Positions 29,442-39,236 of a stretch of 64,000 nt of DNA are shown here, one piece after another; the first letter of the stretch is position 1; each line of letters begins with the position of its first letter. Below the pieces are notes generated by a model. The model was not told the origin of the DNA, did not search any database, and saw only the letters and a program-made list of their open reading frames with translations. This DNA is from Microtetraspora glauca (lineage in GTDB: Bacteria > Actinomycetota > Actinomycetes > Streptosporangiales > Streptosporangiaceae), in NCBI GenBank assembly GCA_001570385.1, contig BBYL01000007.1, forward strand, positions 434,001 through 498,000. Direction: 5' to 3'. The position numbers and the translations under genes are program-made.

Positions 29442-30098
29442 ATGACGACATGCGCGATCGTGGCGGGCATCATGCCTAACGTGACCGAGGGACGCGTCGC
29501 CGACGCCGCAACTGGGGTAAGGCTTGCGACGAGATCGGATGAGTCCGACCTCAGGGAACTGACCAGCCTTGCCGTACAAGGAGATCGCACCGCGATCGAA
29601 TCGCTTCTGGGACATCTGCGCCCGATGGTGGTGCGCTATTGCCGTGCGCGACTGGGAAGGGTTTCCGGTCACTATCACATCGCCGACGACGTGGCTCAGG
29701 AAGTGTGCATCGCGGTACTGTCCGCCTTGCCGCGTTATCGGGACATGGGCCGCCCGTTCGCGTCGTTCGTGTTCGGGATCGCCTCGCACAAGGTCGCCGA
29801 CGCGCTGCGCAGTTCGGTGCGTTCCGCCGTGCCCACCCAGGATCTTCCCGACGGGCCGGACGACGGCCCGGGGCCGGAGGAGACGGTGGTGCGCTACATC
29901 GAGGCCGAGCACGCGCGGGCGTTGTTGTCGCGGTTGCCGGACAACCAGCGCGAGTTGCTGATCCTGCGGGTGGTGTCGGGGCTGTCGGCCGAGGAGACTG
30001 GCAACGTGCTCGGCATGTCACCGGGTGCCGTGCGGGTCGCCCAGCATCGGGCGTTGACCAGGCTCAGGCAGATGGCCGAACTGGAGTCGATTGCGTGA
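29442..30098 (+). CDS. sigD: SigD-type ECF RNA polymerase sigma factor
   Basis: The 218-residue product has sigma region 2 ([47 protein letters not shown]) and region 4 ([41 protein letters not shown]). There is no SnoaL-like extension. Position between groEL1 and the DUF5319/guaB block matches M. tuberculosis sigD. The true start is uncertain: ATG 29442 and ATG 29472 lack a clear ribosome-binding site, and the first 25 residues are not conserved-looking. A short remnant of its expected anti-sigma factor follows (30148-30318). Confidence 0.88.
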   Translation: MTTCAIVAGIMPNVTEGRVADAATGVRLATRSDESDLRELTSLAVQGDRTAIESLLGHLRPMVVRYCRARLGRVSGHYHIADDVAQEVCIAVLSALPRYRDMGRPFASFVFGIASHKVADALRSSVRSAVPTQDLPDGPDDGPGPEETVVRYIEAEHARALLSRLPDNQRELLILRVVSGLSAEETGNVLGMSPGAVRVAQHRALTRLRQMAELESIA

Positions 30099-30147
30099 TC
30101 ACCGCGGTCGTGCGCCGCGCCGGCCGCGGTCGTGCGACGATTCAGCA

Positions 30148-30318
30148 GTGGATGCGGATGTGGCGCGGACCGACGCCGTTCTGGACGCGCTGGCCCGGCG
30201 GGAGTCCGTCGCCTTCGGTGTGGAGGCGGGCGACGTCGCCGTGCGCCTGCTAGGCGCGCTGATCGCCGACGTGGACAGTCATCGGCTCTCCTCGGTGTCG
30301 ATCACGCCGTCGACGTAG
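30148..30318 (+). pseudogene. Short remnant or minimal form of the anti-sigma-D factor RsdA
   Basis: The GTG-initiated frame gives 56 residues: VDADVARTDAVLDALARRES, then a stretch ending VAVRLLGALIADVDSH, then a nonconserved tail. The pattern Asp-x-x-LDALA ... LLxALxxDVD resembles the N-terminal sigma-D-binding segment of RsdA, which normally follows sigD and is about 300 residues with a membrane helix. Here nothing like the linker, helix or extracytoplasmic part follows; the frame ends inside the 3' end of the convergent DUF5319 gene (40-nt overlap). Either rsdA has been truncated, or only the sigma-binding peptide is kept. An ATG at 30091 gives a 75-residue version. The resemblance is from memory and needs a profile search. 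Confidence 0.5.
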
Positions 30319-30659
30319 CCCCGGGCGTACTCCCAGCTGACGTAGTCGCTGGGGTCCGGTTGGAAGGCGGGCTCGTGGACCTGCGGCCGGCCGTTGTCGA
30401 TCATCTGGCGGAGGTTGCCCCTGAGCAGGTCCCAGCTGAAGTAGTGCTGCTCGCCGCACTCCGGGCAGTCGAGGACCAGCCCGAGCACGCCCTGTGGTTC
30501 GAGCAGCGAGCGGAAGACCTCGACGTCGGCGAGGTCGGTCAGGGCCTCGTCGCGCTCGGCGAGGCTCAGCGGCTCCTGGTCGTCGGGTTCGCCCAGCTCC
30601 GCCGACGGATCGTTCGGGTCGTCCGCGAAAGGATCGCGGGGGACGTCTTCCAGCACCAT
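30279..30659 (-). CDS. DUF5319-family protein
   Basis: The 126-residue acidic soluble protein begins MVLEDVPRDPFADDPNDPSAEL. It contains a CPECGEQHYFSWDLLRGNLRQM block whose CxxC may bind metal, and WEYARGYVDGVID near the end. It corresponds to the small conserved gene between sigD and guaB in mycobacteria (Rv3412 position). ATG start with AAGGTGG upstream. The family has no assigned function; conserved linkage to sigD and guaB is the main clue. Confidence 0.85.
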   Translation of the reverse strand: MVLEDVPRDPFADDPNDPSAELGEPDDQEPLSLAERDEALTDLADVEVFRSLLEPQGVLGLVLDCPECGEQHYFSWDLLRGNLRQMIDNGRPQVHEPAFQPDPSDYVSWEYARGYVDGVIDTEESR

Positions 30660-30837
30660 CCCACCTTATGACCCGGCCCGCTCCGGCGAGTGGAAGTGGG
30701 CCCACTCGGGCCGGTCCACACGCTTTGACCGGCTCGTACGGAACCGGTTCCTCCGGGCGGATCGGGAGGCGGCCCGAATGGGTGGTCCGAGGCGTGGTCC
30801 GAGGGGTGCTCGGAGGACTGGACCGGGAGGCGGCCGA

Positions 30838-31830
30838 TCAGAGCCAGGCCCGGCGGCTGGCCTCCACGCCCGCCTGGAATCGCGAGTTGGCGCCCAGCTC
30901 GGCGATGGCCTCGGCGAACCTGGCGCGTACGGTGCGGACGGAAAGGCCGAGGTGCCGGGCGATCGTCTCGTCGGAGAGGCCCTGGGCCGCGAGCCGCAGC
31001 ACCTGGATGGTGCCTCCCGGATGCGCGACCGGCACGGCCCGGCCCCACAGCTCCGTGAACAGGGCGCGGAGCGAGCCGACGACGACGGGCGACTGGACCA
31101 GCGAGCAGTTGTAGGCGTGTTCGGAGGGAGAGGCGCCCCATTGGACGGGCAGTCCGGCCGCGTCGGCGCCGAGCGCGAAGAACCAGCTCGGCACCTGGTC
31201 GAGGGAGCGGACCTCGGTGCTGGCCCGGCTGAGGAGTCCGGCGACCTCCCGGAAGCCGGGGACGCCGAGCGCGGAGACCGGGACGATCAGGCGCGAGGTC
31301 AGGCTTCCTTCCTTGATCGCGCGAATCCACATGTCGGCGTATTTCTCGAAGAAGTCCCCGGCCGTACGCCGGTCGGGGAGGGCGGCCACCAGGTCCTTAC
31401 CGGGGGCCCGCCTGGCCAGCCGGATCACGGCCTCGTAGAGCTGGTCGGCGCCGCTCACAGGACGCACGTGCAGCTCGCCCGTGCGGTAGTCGCGCCCGGA
31501 GTCGTAGTGGTGCGCGAGATCACCGACCGCCGCGAGCATCTCGTCGATCTGGCGGCTCTGCAGGGCCAGTAGGGCGAGCCGTTCGGCGACCAGCCGGCCG
31601 ACCGGGGCCGCGGGATGGCGGGCGAGGTACTCCCCGCAGGCCTCGTCGACGGCCCCGAGCCGGATGAGCGTGGACAGGAGGCCGGTCACCCGCTCCACGG
31701 GCTCGTCCACGGCCTGGGCGACCTCGTCGAGCGTCGCACGGTGCAGCCGCAGCACGGTGGTGTACACGGCGGTCTCTGCCTCGTCGAGGCCGAGGGCTTG
31801 GAGGGGGTCGGCGTTTCGCGTCGTGTTCAT
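30838..31830 (-). CDS. Transcriptional regulator with N-terminal TrmB-like and C-terminal LuxR-type HTH
   Basis: The 330-residue product begins MNTTRNADPLQALGLDEAETAVYTTVLRL, a TrmB-like winged helix (HRATLDEVAQAVDEPVERVTGL). A central alpha/beta region follows (SGADQLYEAVIRLARRAPGKDLVAALPD, similar to the phospholipase-D-like effector domain of such regulators). The C-terminal GerE/LuxR helix-turn-helix reads LAAQGLSDETIARHLGLSVRTVRARFAEAI. No receiver domain is present. An open frame extending to 32025 is rejected because homology starts at Met 31830. Divergent from guaB; the regulated genes are unknown. Confidence 0.85.
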   Translation of the reverse strand: MNTTRNADPLQALGLDEAETAVYTTVLRLHRATLDEVAQAVDEPVERVTGLLSTLIRLGAVDEACGEYLARHPAAPVGRLVAERLALLALQSRQIDEMLAAVGDLAHHYDSGRDYRTGELHVRPVSGADQLYEAVIRLARRAPGKDLVAALPDRRTAGDFFEKYADMWIRAIKEGSLTSRLIVPVSALGVPGFREVAGLLSRASTEVRSLDQVPSWFFALGADAAGLPVQWGASPSEHAYNCSLVQSPVVVGSLRALFTELWGRAVPVAHPGGTIQVLRLAAQGLSDETIARHLGLSVRTVRARFAEAIAELGANSRFQAGVEASRRAWL

Positions 31831-32105
31831 GGCTCGCTCCGCGCGCTCGGGTCGCCAGGCGCGGCGGGTCACGCGGGAAACTGCTCCGGGGCGCCGCGTG
31901 GCGAGGATATCCCCGCGGTCCTGGCCTGTCCGGAACTTCAGGCATTCGCCGGAACGCGGGTGCAGCTTTGTGCAGTTGCAGGGTGAGACATTGCACATCA
32001 ACGGATTGTGACGCAGTCTTAACACAGCGTCGGCAAGTTACCGCGATCCGGCGTCACCGGGCGCGGAGGGGGGCTCGGGTCGCGGGATCGCGATTGTTGC
32101 CGATG

Positions 32106-32143
32106 GTGGGGGGACCGGTCAGCCGGTCCCCCCACTTCTTTTT
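32106..32143 (+). terminator. Intrinsic terminator with no upstream plus-strand gene
   Basis: GTGGGGGGACCGG (32106-32118), loop TCAG, CCGGTCCCCCCAC (32123-32135), then TTCTTTTT (32136-32143): a perfect 13-bp stem with a U-tract. It is 12 nt before the TTGACA of the guaB promoter region. It may end an unannotated small RNA or insulate guaB from read-through. Confidence 0.88.
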
Positions 32144-32155
32144 GCACCTCATGCC

Positions 32156-33719
<1,564 letters not shown>

Positions 33720-33813
33720 GTTCTGTCACGGACGGCGAGCCACCGTGACGCCGGTACGGCTGCCGCCGCTCGGCGGGAGCCGTACACGTATGGATGGGAA
33801 AGAGTAGGACGAT

Positions 33814-34932
33814 ATGACTCAGGTGGAGATCGGGCGCGGCAAGAGCGGGCGGCGCGCGTACGCGTTGGACGAGATCGGCATCGTGCCGTCCCGGCGTACC
33901 CGCGACCCCGAGGAGGTCTCGATCTCCTGGCAGATCGACGCCTACCGGTTCGACCTGCCCGTGGTGGTCAGCCCCATGGACAGCGTCGTGTCCCCGAAGA
34001 CGGCGATCCAGATCGGGCGGCTTGGTGGCCTCGCCGTACTGGACCTCGAAGGGCTGTGGACGCGGTACGAGGACCCGACGCCGCTGCTCGAAGAGGTGGC
34101 GACCCTCGACCGGGACGCGGCCACCCGGCGGCTGCAGGAGATCTACACGGCGCCGATCGACGACGAGCTGATCGGCCGCCGCATCGAGGAGATCCGCGCC
34201 GCGGGCGTCACCACCGCGGTACGGCTCTCGCCGCAGAAGACGGTGCGGCACCACAAGGCCGTGATCGACGCCGGCGTGGACATCTTCGTGATTCGCGGGA
34301 CGACGGTCTCGGCCGAGCACGTGTCCGGCCGGGCCGAGCCGTTGAACCTCAAGCAGTTCATCTACGAGCTGGACGTCCCGGTGATCGTGGGCGGTTGCGC
34401 CACCTACACCGCGGCGCTGCACCTCATGCGGACCGGTGCCGCGGGCGTGCTCGTCGGCTTCGGCGGCGGCGCCTCGCACACCACGCGGAACGTGCTCGGC
34501 GTGGTCGTGCCGATGGCCACCGCGATCTCGGACGTGGCCGCCGCCCGCCGCGACTACATGGACGAGTCGGGCGGACGGTACGTGCATGTGATCGCCGACG
34601 GCGGCATGGGCGGCTCCGGTGACATCGCCAAGGCCATCGCCTGCGGCGCCGACGCGGTCATGGTGGGCTCGCCGCTCGCCCGCGCGACGGAGGCGCCCGG
34701 CCGTGGCTTCCACTGGGGCTCCGAGGCGCACCACCCCGAGCTGCCGCGCGGCAGGCGCGTCGAGTTCGGCACCATCGGGACGCTGCAGGAGATCCTGCAC
34801 GGCCCCTCGTCGCTCGCCGACGGCTCCATGAACCTCATGGGCGCGCTCAAGCGCACGATGGCGACCGCGGGTTACTCCGACCTGAAGGAGTTCCAGCGCG
34901 TCGAGGTCGTCGTCGCGCCGCCCCAGCGCTGA
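33814..34932 (+). CDS. guaB3: GuaB3-family IMP dehydrogenase-related protein
   Basis: The 372-residue TIM-barrel protein is related to GuaB but has no CBS domains. Conserved blocks include VVVSPMDSVVSPKTA, GLAVLDLEGLWTRYEDP, VIVGGCATYTAALHLMRTGAAGVLVGFGGG and IADGGMGGSGDIAKAIACGADAVM. The Cys in GGCATYT occupies the loop equivalent to the GuaB catalytic Cys. Work on a cyanobacterial GuaB3 points to GMP reductase activity; whether the actinobacterial protein does the same is not settled. ATG start at 33814. Adjacent to guaB as in mycobacteria and streptomycetes. Confidence 0.93.
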   Translation: MTQVEIGRGKSGRRAYALDEIGIVPSRRTRDPEEVSISWQIDAYRFDLPVVVSPMDSVVSPKTAIQIGRLGGLAVLDLEGLWTRYEDPTPLLEEVATLDRDAATRRLQEIYTAPIDDELIGRRIEEIRAAGVTTAVRLSPQKTVRHHKAVIDAGVDIFVIRGTTVSAEHVSGRAEPLNLKQFIYELDVPVIVGGCATYTAALHLMRTGAAGVLVGFGGGASHTTRNVLGVVVPMATAISDVAAARRDYMDESGGRYVHVIADGGMGGSGDIAKAIACGADAVMVGSPLARATEAPGRGFHWGSEAHHPELPRGRRVEFGTIGTLQEILHGPSSLADGSMNLMGALKRTMATAGYSDLKEFQRVEVVVAPPQR

Positions 34933-34988
34933 CCCGCTCCGCCCCGGCGCCGACCCGCTCCGCTCCGGACCAGGCACGCTGACGATCC

Positions 34989-35018
34989 GCGGGCCCCTCG
35001 ATCAGAGGGGCCCGCTTT
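34989..35018. terminator. Terminator between convergent guaB3 and nagA
   Basis: GCGGGCCCCTC (34989-34999), loop GATCA, GAGGGGCCCGC (35005-35015) form a perfect 11-bp stem followed by TTTCGTTCT. It lies between two converging genes and probably acts on both. Confidence 0.85.
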
Positions 35019-35066
35019 CGTTCTCCGGGGCAGAACACCGGCTGGTCTGTCCGGGGGGCCGGTGCC

Positions 35067-36203
35067 TCAGGCCGGGCGGTGCACCCAGGCGCCGCGGCGC
35101 ATGACGCCCTCGACCTCCAGCGTGTCGCCGAGCACCACCAGGTCGGCGTACTTGCCGACGGTGATCGAACCGATCTCGTGGTCGAGACCGAGGACGCGCG
35201 CGGGGGTGAGGGACGCCATCCTGGCCACCTCGGCGGGCGCCATGCCGACCAGCTCGACCGTCCGCTTGAACGCGACGTCCATGGTGAGCGTGCTGCCCGC
35301 GATGGAGCCGCCGTCGGTGATGCGCGCCACCCCGTCCTTCACGTCGACGGTCATCGGGCCGAGCGGGTATCGCCCGTCGCCCATCCCCGCCGCCGCCATC
35401 GCGTCGGTGATCAGCGCCGTACGGCCCGCGCCGGCGACCCGCATGGCCAGCCCCAGCATCGCCGGATGCACGTGGACGCCGTCGTTGATGAGCTCCACCG
35501 TGACCCGGTCGTCCTGCAGCAGGGCGGCGATGGGGCCGGGGCTGCGGTGGCCGAGCTGCGGCATCGCGTTGTAGAGGTGGGTCGCCACGCTGGCGCCCGC
35601 CTCGATGCCCGCGATCGTCTGGTCGTAGTCGGCCTCGCTGTGCCCGAGGGCGGCGATCACGCCCTCGGCCGCGGCGTCCCTGATGACGTCGAGCGCGTGC
35701 GGCAGCTCGGCGGCGATCGTCAGCATCCGGACGTGTCCCCTGCCCGCCTTGAGCAGGTGGTGGAACTCCTCGCGTGACGGCTCGCGCAGCAGCGTCGGGT
35801 CGTGCGCGCCGCACCTGCTCTTGGAGATGTACGGACCCTCGAAGTGGATGCCGGCGAGGAGGCCCTGCTCGCAGAGGTCGGCCAGCGTGGACGCCGTGCG
35901 GGCGAGCCGGTCGGGCGGAGCGGTGACGAGGCTGGCGACCATGGTGGTCGTCCCCTTGCCCAGGTGGAACGCCGCGACCTCGGCGGCGGTGCCGGGGTCG
36001 CCGTCGGGGAACGAGCCGCCGGCCCCGCCGTGGTTGTGGATGTCGACGAAGCCCGGGACGATCAGGCGGCCGCCCAGGCTGTGGCCGTTCCCCGGCGCGG
36101 GGCCGTGGCCGATGTGGGTGATGCGGCCGTCCTCGATGGTGAGCCATCCGTCGTGCTCGCCGTCGAGAGTGACGACGCGGGCGTCGGAAAGGGTGATGCT
36201 CAT
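35067..36203 (-). CDS. nagA: N-acetylglucosamine-6-phosphate deacetylase
   Basis: NagA converts GlcNAc-6-P to GlcN-6-P and acetate in amino-sugar catabolism and wall recycling. The 378-residue amidohydrolase has the metal motif VPGFVDIHNHGG, the catalytic-region HFEGPYISKSRCGAHDP, ALGHSEADYDQT, THLYNAMPQLGHRSPG, the catalytic-Asp LITDAMAAAGM and a C-terminal beta-sandwich GSITVGKYADLVVLGD. ATG start at 36203. It is downstream of a SIS-domain gene on the same strand with an 85-nt gap, probably one operon. Confidence 0.95.
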   Translation of the reverse strand: MSITLSDARVVTLDGEHDGWLTIEDGRITHIGHGPAPGNGHSLGGRLIVPGFVDIHNHGGAGGSFPDGDPGTAAEVAAFHLGKGTTTMVASLVTAPPDRLARTASTLADLCEQGLLAGIHFEGPYISKSRCGAHDPTLLREPSREEFHHLLKAGRGHVRMLTIAAELPHALDVIRDAAAEGVIAALGHSEADYDQTIAGIEAGASVATHLYNAMPQLGHRSPGPIAALLQDDRVTVELINDGVHVHPAMLGLAMRVAGAGRTALITDAMAAAGMGDGRYPLGPMTVDVKDGVARITDGGSIAGSTLTMDVAFKRTVELVGMAPAEVARMASLTPARVLGLDHEIGSITVGKYADLVVLGDTLEVEGVMRRGAWVHRPA

Positions 36204-36288
36204 GCCGCCCTCCTCGCCCGCTGCGGCCGCGGTGATCGGTTCCCGGAGTCCTCGTTCATGGGTCCATCCTGCCGCGACCGGGCGCGGC

Positions 36289-37170
36289 TCACGAGTCGAG
36301 GATCACCGAGCGGGTGAGGTGCAGCGGCTCGTCCGGGTCGAGGCCGCGGGCCCTGGCCCTCTCGACGGCGACACGCTGGATCTTCACGAGCTCGGCCATG
36401 GCGTCCCTGTGGGTGGAGAGGAAGACGCCGCCGGTCGCCGCGACCTGGTCGGCGAGGCCCTGGGGGACGTCCTGCCCGAGCATCCAGGTGATCCGGCCCG
36501 GGCCCGCGATGCTGATCGGGCCGTGGCGGTACTCCATCGCCGGATAGCTCTCGGTCCAGGAGCGGGCGGCCTCGCGCATCTTCAGCGCGGCCTCGGTGGC
36601 CAGGCCGCAGGTCCACCCCCGGCCGAGGAAGGTGAACTGCTCGGCGCCGACCAGCTCGGCCGCCACCGGCTCGACGACGGCCTCCTCGGCGTCGGCGACG
36701 GCCCGGGTGAGGTCCTCCCCGAGGTGGGCGCGGAGCAGGGCGAGCTGCGTGGTGGCGAAGCGGGTCTGGACGACGGACCGCTCGTCGGCGAAGTCCAGCA
36801 CCACGACCTCATCGGCAAGCGACATGACGGGTGTCGCGGGGTCGGCGGTGATCGCGCTGGTCGCCGTCGTGGTGTCGCGGAGCAGGTCGAGCACCTCGGT
36901 GGTGGTCCCGGAGCGGGTCAGCGCGAGGATCCGGTCGTAGCCGCGGCCGGTGGGCATCTCCGAGGCGGCGAAGGCGTCGGTCTCGCCGTGGCCGGCCCGC
37001 TCGCGCAGTACGGCGTACGCCTGGGCGACGAACCACGAGGTGCCGCATCCGACGACGGCGACTCGCTCGCCTTCGCGCGGCAGTGCCGTACCGGCCTCGG
37101 AGGCCAGCTCGATCGCCCTGCGCCAGCAGTCGGGCTGGGACGCGATCTCCGCCTCGGTGTGAGTGGTCAA
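36289..37170 (-). CDS. SIS-domain sugar isomerase/deaminase-like protein
   Basis: The 293-residue product has two SIS (sugar isomerase) domains: VAVVGCGTSWFVAQAYAVL with a SRSG-type phosphosugar loop at LALTRSGTTTEVLD, and QFTFLGRGWTCGLATEAALK with MEYRHGPISI. It is similar to the isomerase half of GlmS and to AgaS-type proteins but has no glutaminase domain. Pairing with nagA suggests it isomerises or deaminates GlcN-6-P or a related amino-sugar phosphate. The TTG at 37168-37170 is chosen because AGAGGAG lies upstream; the longer open frame to 37374 runs through a repeat element. Confidence 0.87.
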   Translation of the reverse strand: MTTHTEAEIASQPDCWRRAIELASEAGTALPREGERVAVVGCGTSWFVAQAYAVLRERAGHGETDAFAASEMPTGRGYDRILALTRSGTTTEVLDLLRDTTTATSAITADPATPVMSLADEVVVLDFADERSVVQTRFATTQLALLRAHLGEDLTRAVADAEEAVVEPVAAELVGAEQFTFLGRGWTCGLATEAALKMREAARSWTESYPAMEYRHGPISIAGPGRITWMLGQDVPQGLADQVAATGGVFLSTHRDAMAELVKIQRVAVERARARGLDPDEPLHLTRSVILDS

Positions 37171-37190
37171 AGCATGCTCCTCTTTGAGTG

Positions 37191-37214
37191 TTTCTGCATC
37201 ATCTATAGCAGAAA
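37191..37214. promoter_or_regulatory. Operator-like inverted repeat upstream of the SIS-nagA operon
   Basis: TTTCTGC (37191-37197) and GCAGAAA (37208-37214) are perfect inverted arms separated by 10 nt, 20 nt upstream of the SIS start codon. The minus-strand TATAGA lies inside the spacer and could be the -10 box, so a repressor bound here would cover the promoter. Confidence 0.5.
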
Positions 37215-37250
37215 CGCGCAAAATTGTGCAGAGTGACTCCGGGCGCCAAT

Positions 37251-37394
37251 AGGCACAGCGAGGGGCGCGGCGGTGGTTTGACGAGGAGCGAGTGGGCGAG
37301 GGACGAGTCCCGAGCGACGAGGAAAGCCGCCGTCTCGAGGGCGCCCCGAGCCCGCCGTGCCGGAGGCGCGGCAATCAGGCACAGCGAGGGGCGC
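37251..37394. repeat. Structured noncoding element flanked by 18-nt direct repeats
   Basis: AGGCACAGCGAGGGGCGC occurs at 37251-37268 and again at 37377-37394. Between them is a sequence with long self-complementarity: CGGCGG (37268-37273) pairs with CCGCCG (37327-37332), with TTT/AAA inside and GGGAC-ga-GTCCC at the tip. It also contains the 22-nt motif found at 19143-19164. This looks like a dispersed intergenic repeat, or a small nonautonomous element, and not a gene. It fills most of the 314-bp gap between the SIS gene and glpD. Confidence 0.6.
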
Positions 37395-37402
37395 AGGCTG
37401 GG

Positions 37403-37416
37403 CTACTCGCGAGTAG
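37403..37416. promoter_or_regulatory. Perfect 14-bp palindrome upstream of glpD
   Basis: CTACTCGCGAGTAG is a perfect palindrome 68 nt before the glpD start, followed by TTTTGCC. Its size and symmetry fit a dimeric repressor site, for example TetR type. No matching regulator gene is adjacent. Confidence 0.5.
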
Positions 37417-37484
37417 TTTTGCCGGACAAAACGGGGTAGAACTCCCATAACGTAAGGCGACTGCCGTACCTCAAGAGGAGCCCT

Positions 37485-39227
37485 ATGACGGCGCGAACAG
37501 GCGCAGCGCGGCTCGGCCCGGCCGAGCGTGCGGGCGCACTGGCCCAGATGGCGGCACAGGAACTCGACGTCGTCGTGGTCGGAGGCGGAGTGGTGGGCGC
37601 GGGCGTCGCGCTGGACGCCGCGACCCGCGGGTTGTCGGTGGGGCTGCTGGAGGCGCGTGACTTCGCCTCCGGCACCTCGTCGCGCTCGTCGAAGCTCATC
37701 CACGGTGGACTGCGATATCTCGAACAGCTCAACTTCGACCTGGTCAGGGAGGCGCTGCGGGAGCGCGGGCTGCTGCTCCAGCGGATCGCCCCGCACCTTG
37801 TCAGGCCCATCCCCTTCCTGTTCCCGCTGACCCACACGGGGTGGGAACGGCCGTACATCGGGGCCGGGCTGCTGCTGTACGACACACTGGGGCTCTCGTT
37901 CGGCATCACCCGCGGCGTGCCGGGTCACCGCCACCTGTCCCGGAGGCGGGCGCTGCGGGTCGCGCCGTCGTTGCGCAAGTCGGCCTTCACCGGCGCGGTG
38001 CAGTACTGGGACGCCCAGGTGGACGACGCCCGCTACGTGATGACCCTGCTGCGCACCGCCGCGACCTACGGGGCGTACGTGGCGTCGCGCAGCCAGGTCG
38101 TCGGCTTCCTGCGCGAAGGGGAGCGCGTCACCGGCGTGCGGGTACGCGACCTGGAGACCGGGGCCGAGTTCGACGTGCGCGCCCGGCAGGTGGTCAACGC
38201 CACCGGCGTGTGGACCGACGACATCCAGGAACTCGTCGGCGGGCGCGGCCAGATCCATGTCAGGGCGTCCAAGGGCGTGCACCTCCTGGTTCCCCGCGAC
38301 CGGATCCACTCGCTCACCGGGATCATCCTGCGCACCGAGAAGTCGGTGCTGTTCGTGATCCCGTGGGGCCGGCACTGGATCATCGGGACGACCGACACCG
38401 AGTGGACGCTGGACAAGGCGCACCCGGCCGCCTCGCGCGCGGACATCGACTACGTGCTCGACCACGTCAACGAGGTGCTGGCGGTGCCGCTGTCCCGGGA
38501 CGACGTCGAGGGCGTCTACGCCGGGCTGCGCCCGTTGCTCGCGGGGGAGTCCGAGCAGACCTCTCAACTGTCGCGCGAGCACGTCGTCACCCATCCCGTG
38601 CCCGGACTCGTCATGATCGCCGGAGGGAAGTTCACGACGTACCGCGTCATGGCGAGTGACGCGGTGGACGCCGTCGCCCACGGCCTGGACCAGCGTGTCC
38701 CGCAGTCCTGCACCGACCAGGTGCCGCTCGTGGGCGCGGAGGGCTACCAGGCGCTGTGGAACTCCCGGCACCGCCTGGCCCAGTCCTCCGGCCTGCACGT
38801 CGCGCGGATCGAGCACCTGCTCCAGCGGTACGGCTCGCTGATCGACGAGGTGCTGGTGCTCATCGAGCGCGACCCGTCGCTCGCGCGGCCGCTCGCCGGG
38901 GCGGACGACCACCTCCGCGCGGAGGTCGTCTACGCGGCCACGCATGAGGGCGCCCGGCACCTCAACGACGTGCTGACCCGGCGCACCCGCATCTCGATCG
39001 AGACCTTCCACCGGGGCGTCGCCGTCGCACAGGAGGTGGCCGAACTCATGGCCGACCCGCTCGGCTGGGACGCCGACCATGTCAGGCGTGAGGTCGAGTA
39101 CTACACCAAACGGGTCCAGGCCGAGAGGGACTCCCAGGAGCAGGACACCGACCGGGAGGCCGACGCCATCAGGCTCGGCGCCCCGGAGATCGTGCCGGTC
39201 GCCGTCCCGGAGGGCCGTCCGGCGTAG
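37485..39227 (+). CDS. glpD: Glycerol-3-phosphate dehydrogenase (FAD-dependent)
   Basis: GlpD oxidises sn-glycerol-3-phosphate to DHAP at the membrane and feeds electrons to the quinone pool. The 580-residue length is typical. DVVVVGGGVVGAGVALDAA binds FAD, followed by GTSSRSSKLIHGGLRYLE, TRGVPGHRHLSRRRAL, NATGVWTDDIQ, YAGLRPLLAGE and GGKFTTYRVMA, and the C-terminal helical domain. ATG start at 37485 with AAGAGGAG upstream. No glpF or glpK is adjacent. Confidence 0.96.
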   Translation: MTARTGAARLGPAERAGALAQMAAQELDVVVVGGGVVGAGVALDAATRGLSVGLLEARDFASGTSSRSSKLIHGGLRYLEQLNFDLVREALRERGLLLQRIAPHLVRPIPFLFPLTHTGWERPYIGAGLLLYDTLGLSFGITRGVPGHRHLSRRRALRVAPSLRKSAFTGAVQYWDAQVDDARYVMTLLRTAATYGAYVASRSQVVGFLREGERVTGVRVRDLETGAEFDVRARQVVNATGVWTDDIQELVGGRGQIHVRASKGVHLLVPRDRIHSLTGIILRTEKSVLFVIPWGRHWIIGTTDTEWTLDKAHPAASRADIDYVLDHVNEVLAVPLSRDDVEGVYAGLRPLLAGESEQTSQLSREHVVTHPVPGLVMIAGGKFTTYRVMASDAVDAVAHGLDQRVPQSCTDQVPLVGAEGYQALWNSRHRLAQSSGLHVARIEHLLQRYGSLIDEVLVLIERDPSLARPLAGADDHLRAEVVYAATHEGARHLNDVLTRRTRISIETFHRGVAVAQEVAELMADPLGWDADHVRREVEYYTKRVQAERDSQEQDTDREADAIRLGAPEIVPVAVPEGRPA

Positions 39228-39236
39228 GTCGTGTTC

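Noticed and set aside
37224-37439. 71-codon plus-strand frame in the SIS-glpD gap
   Set aside because: It translates the repeat element, has no ribosome-binding site and no recognisable domain.
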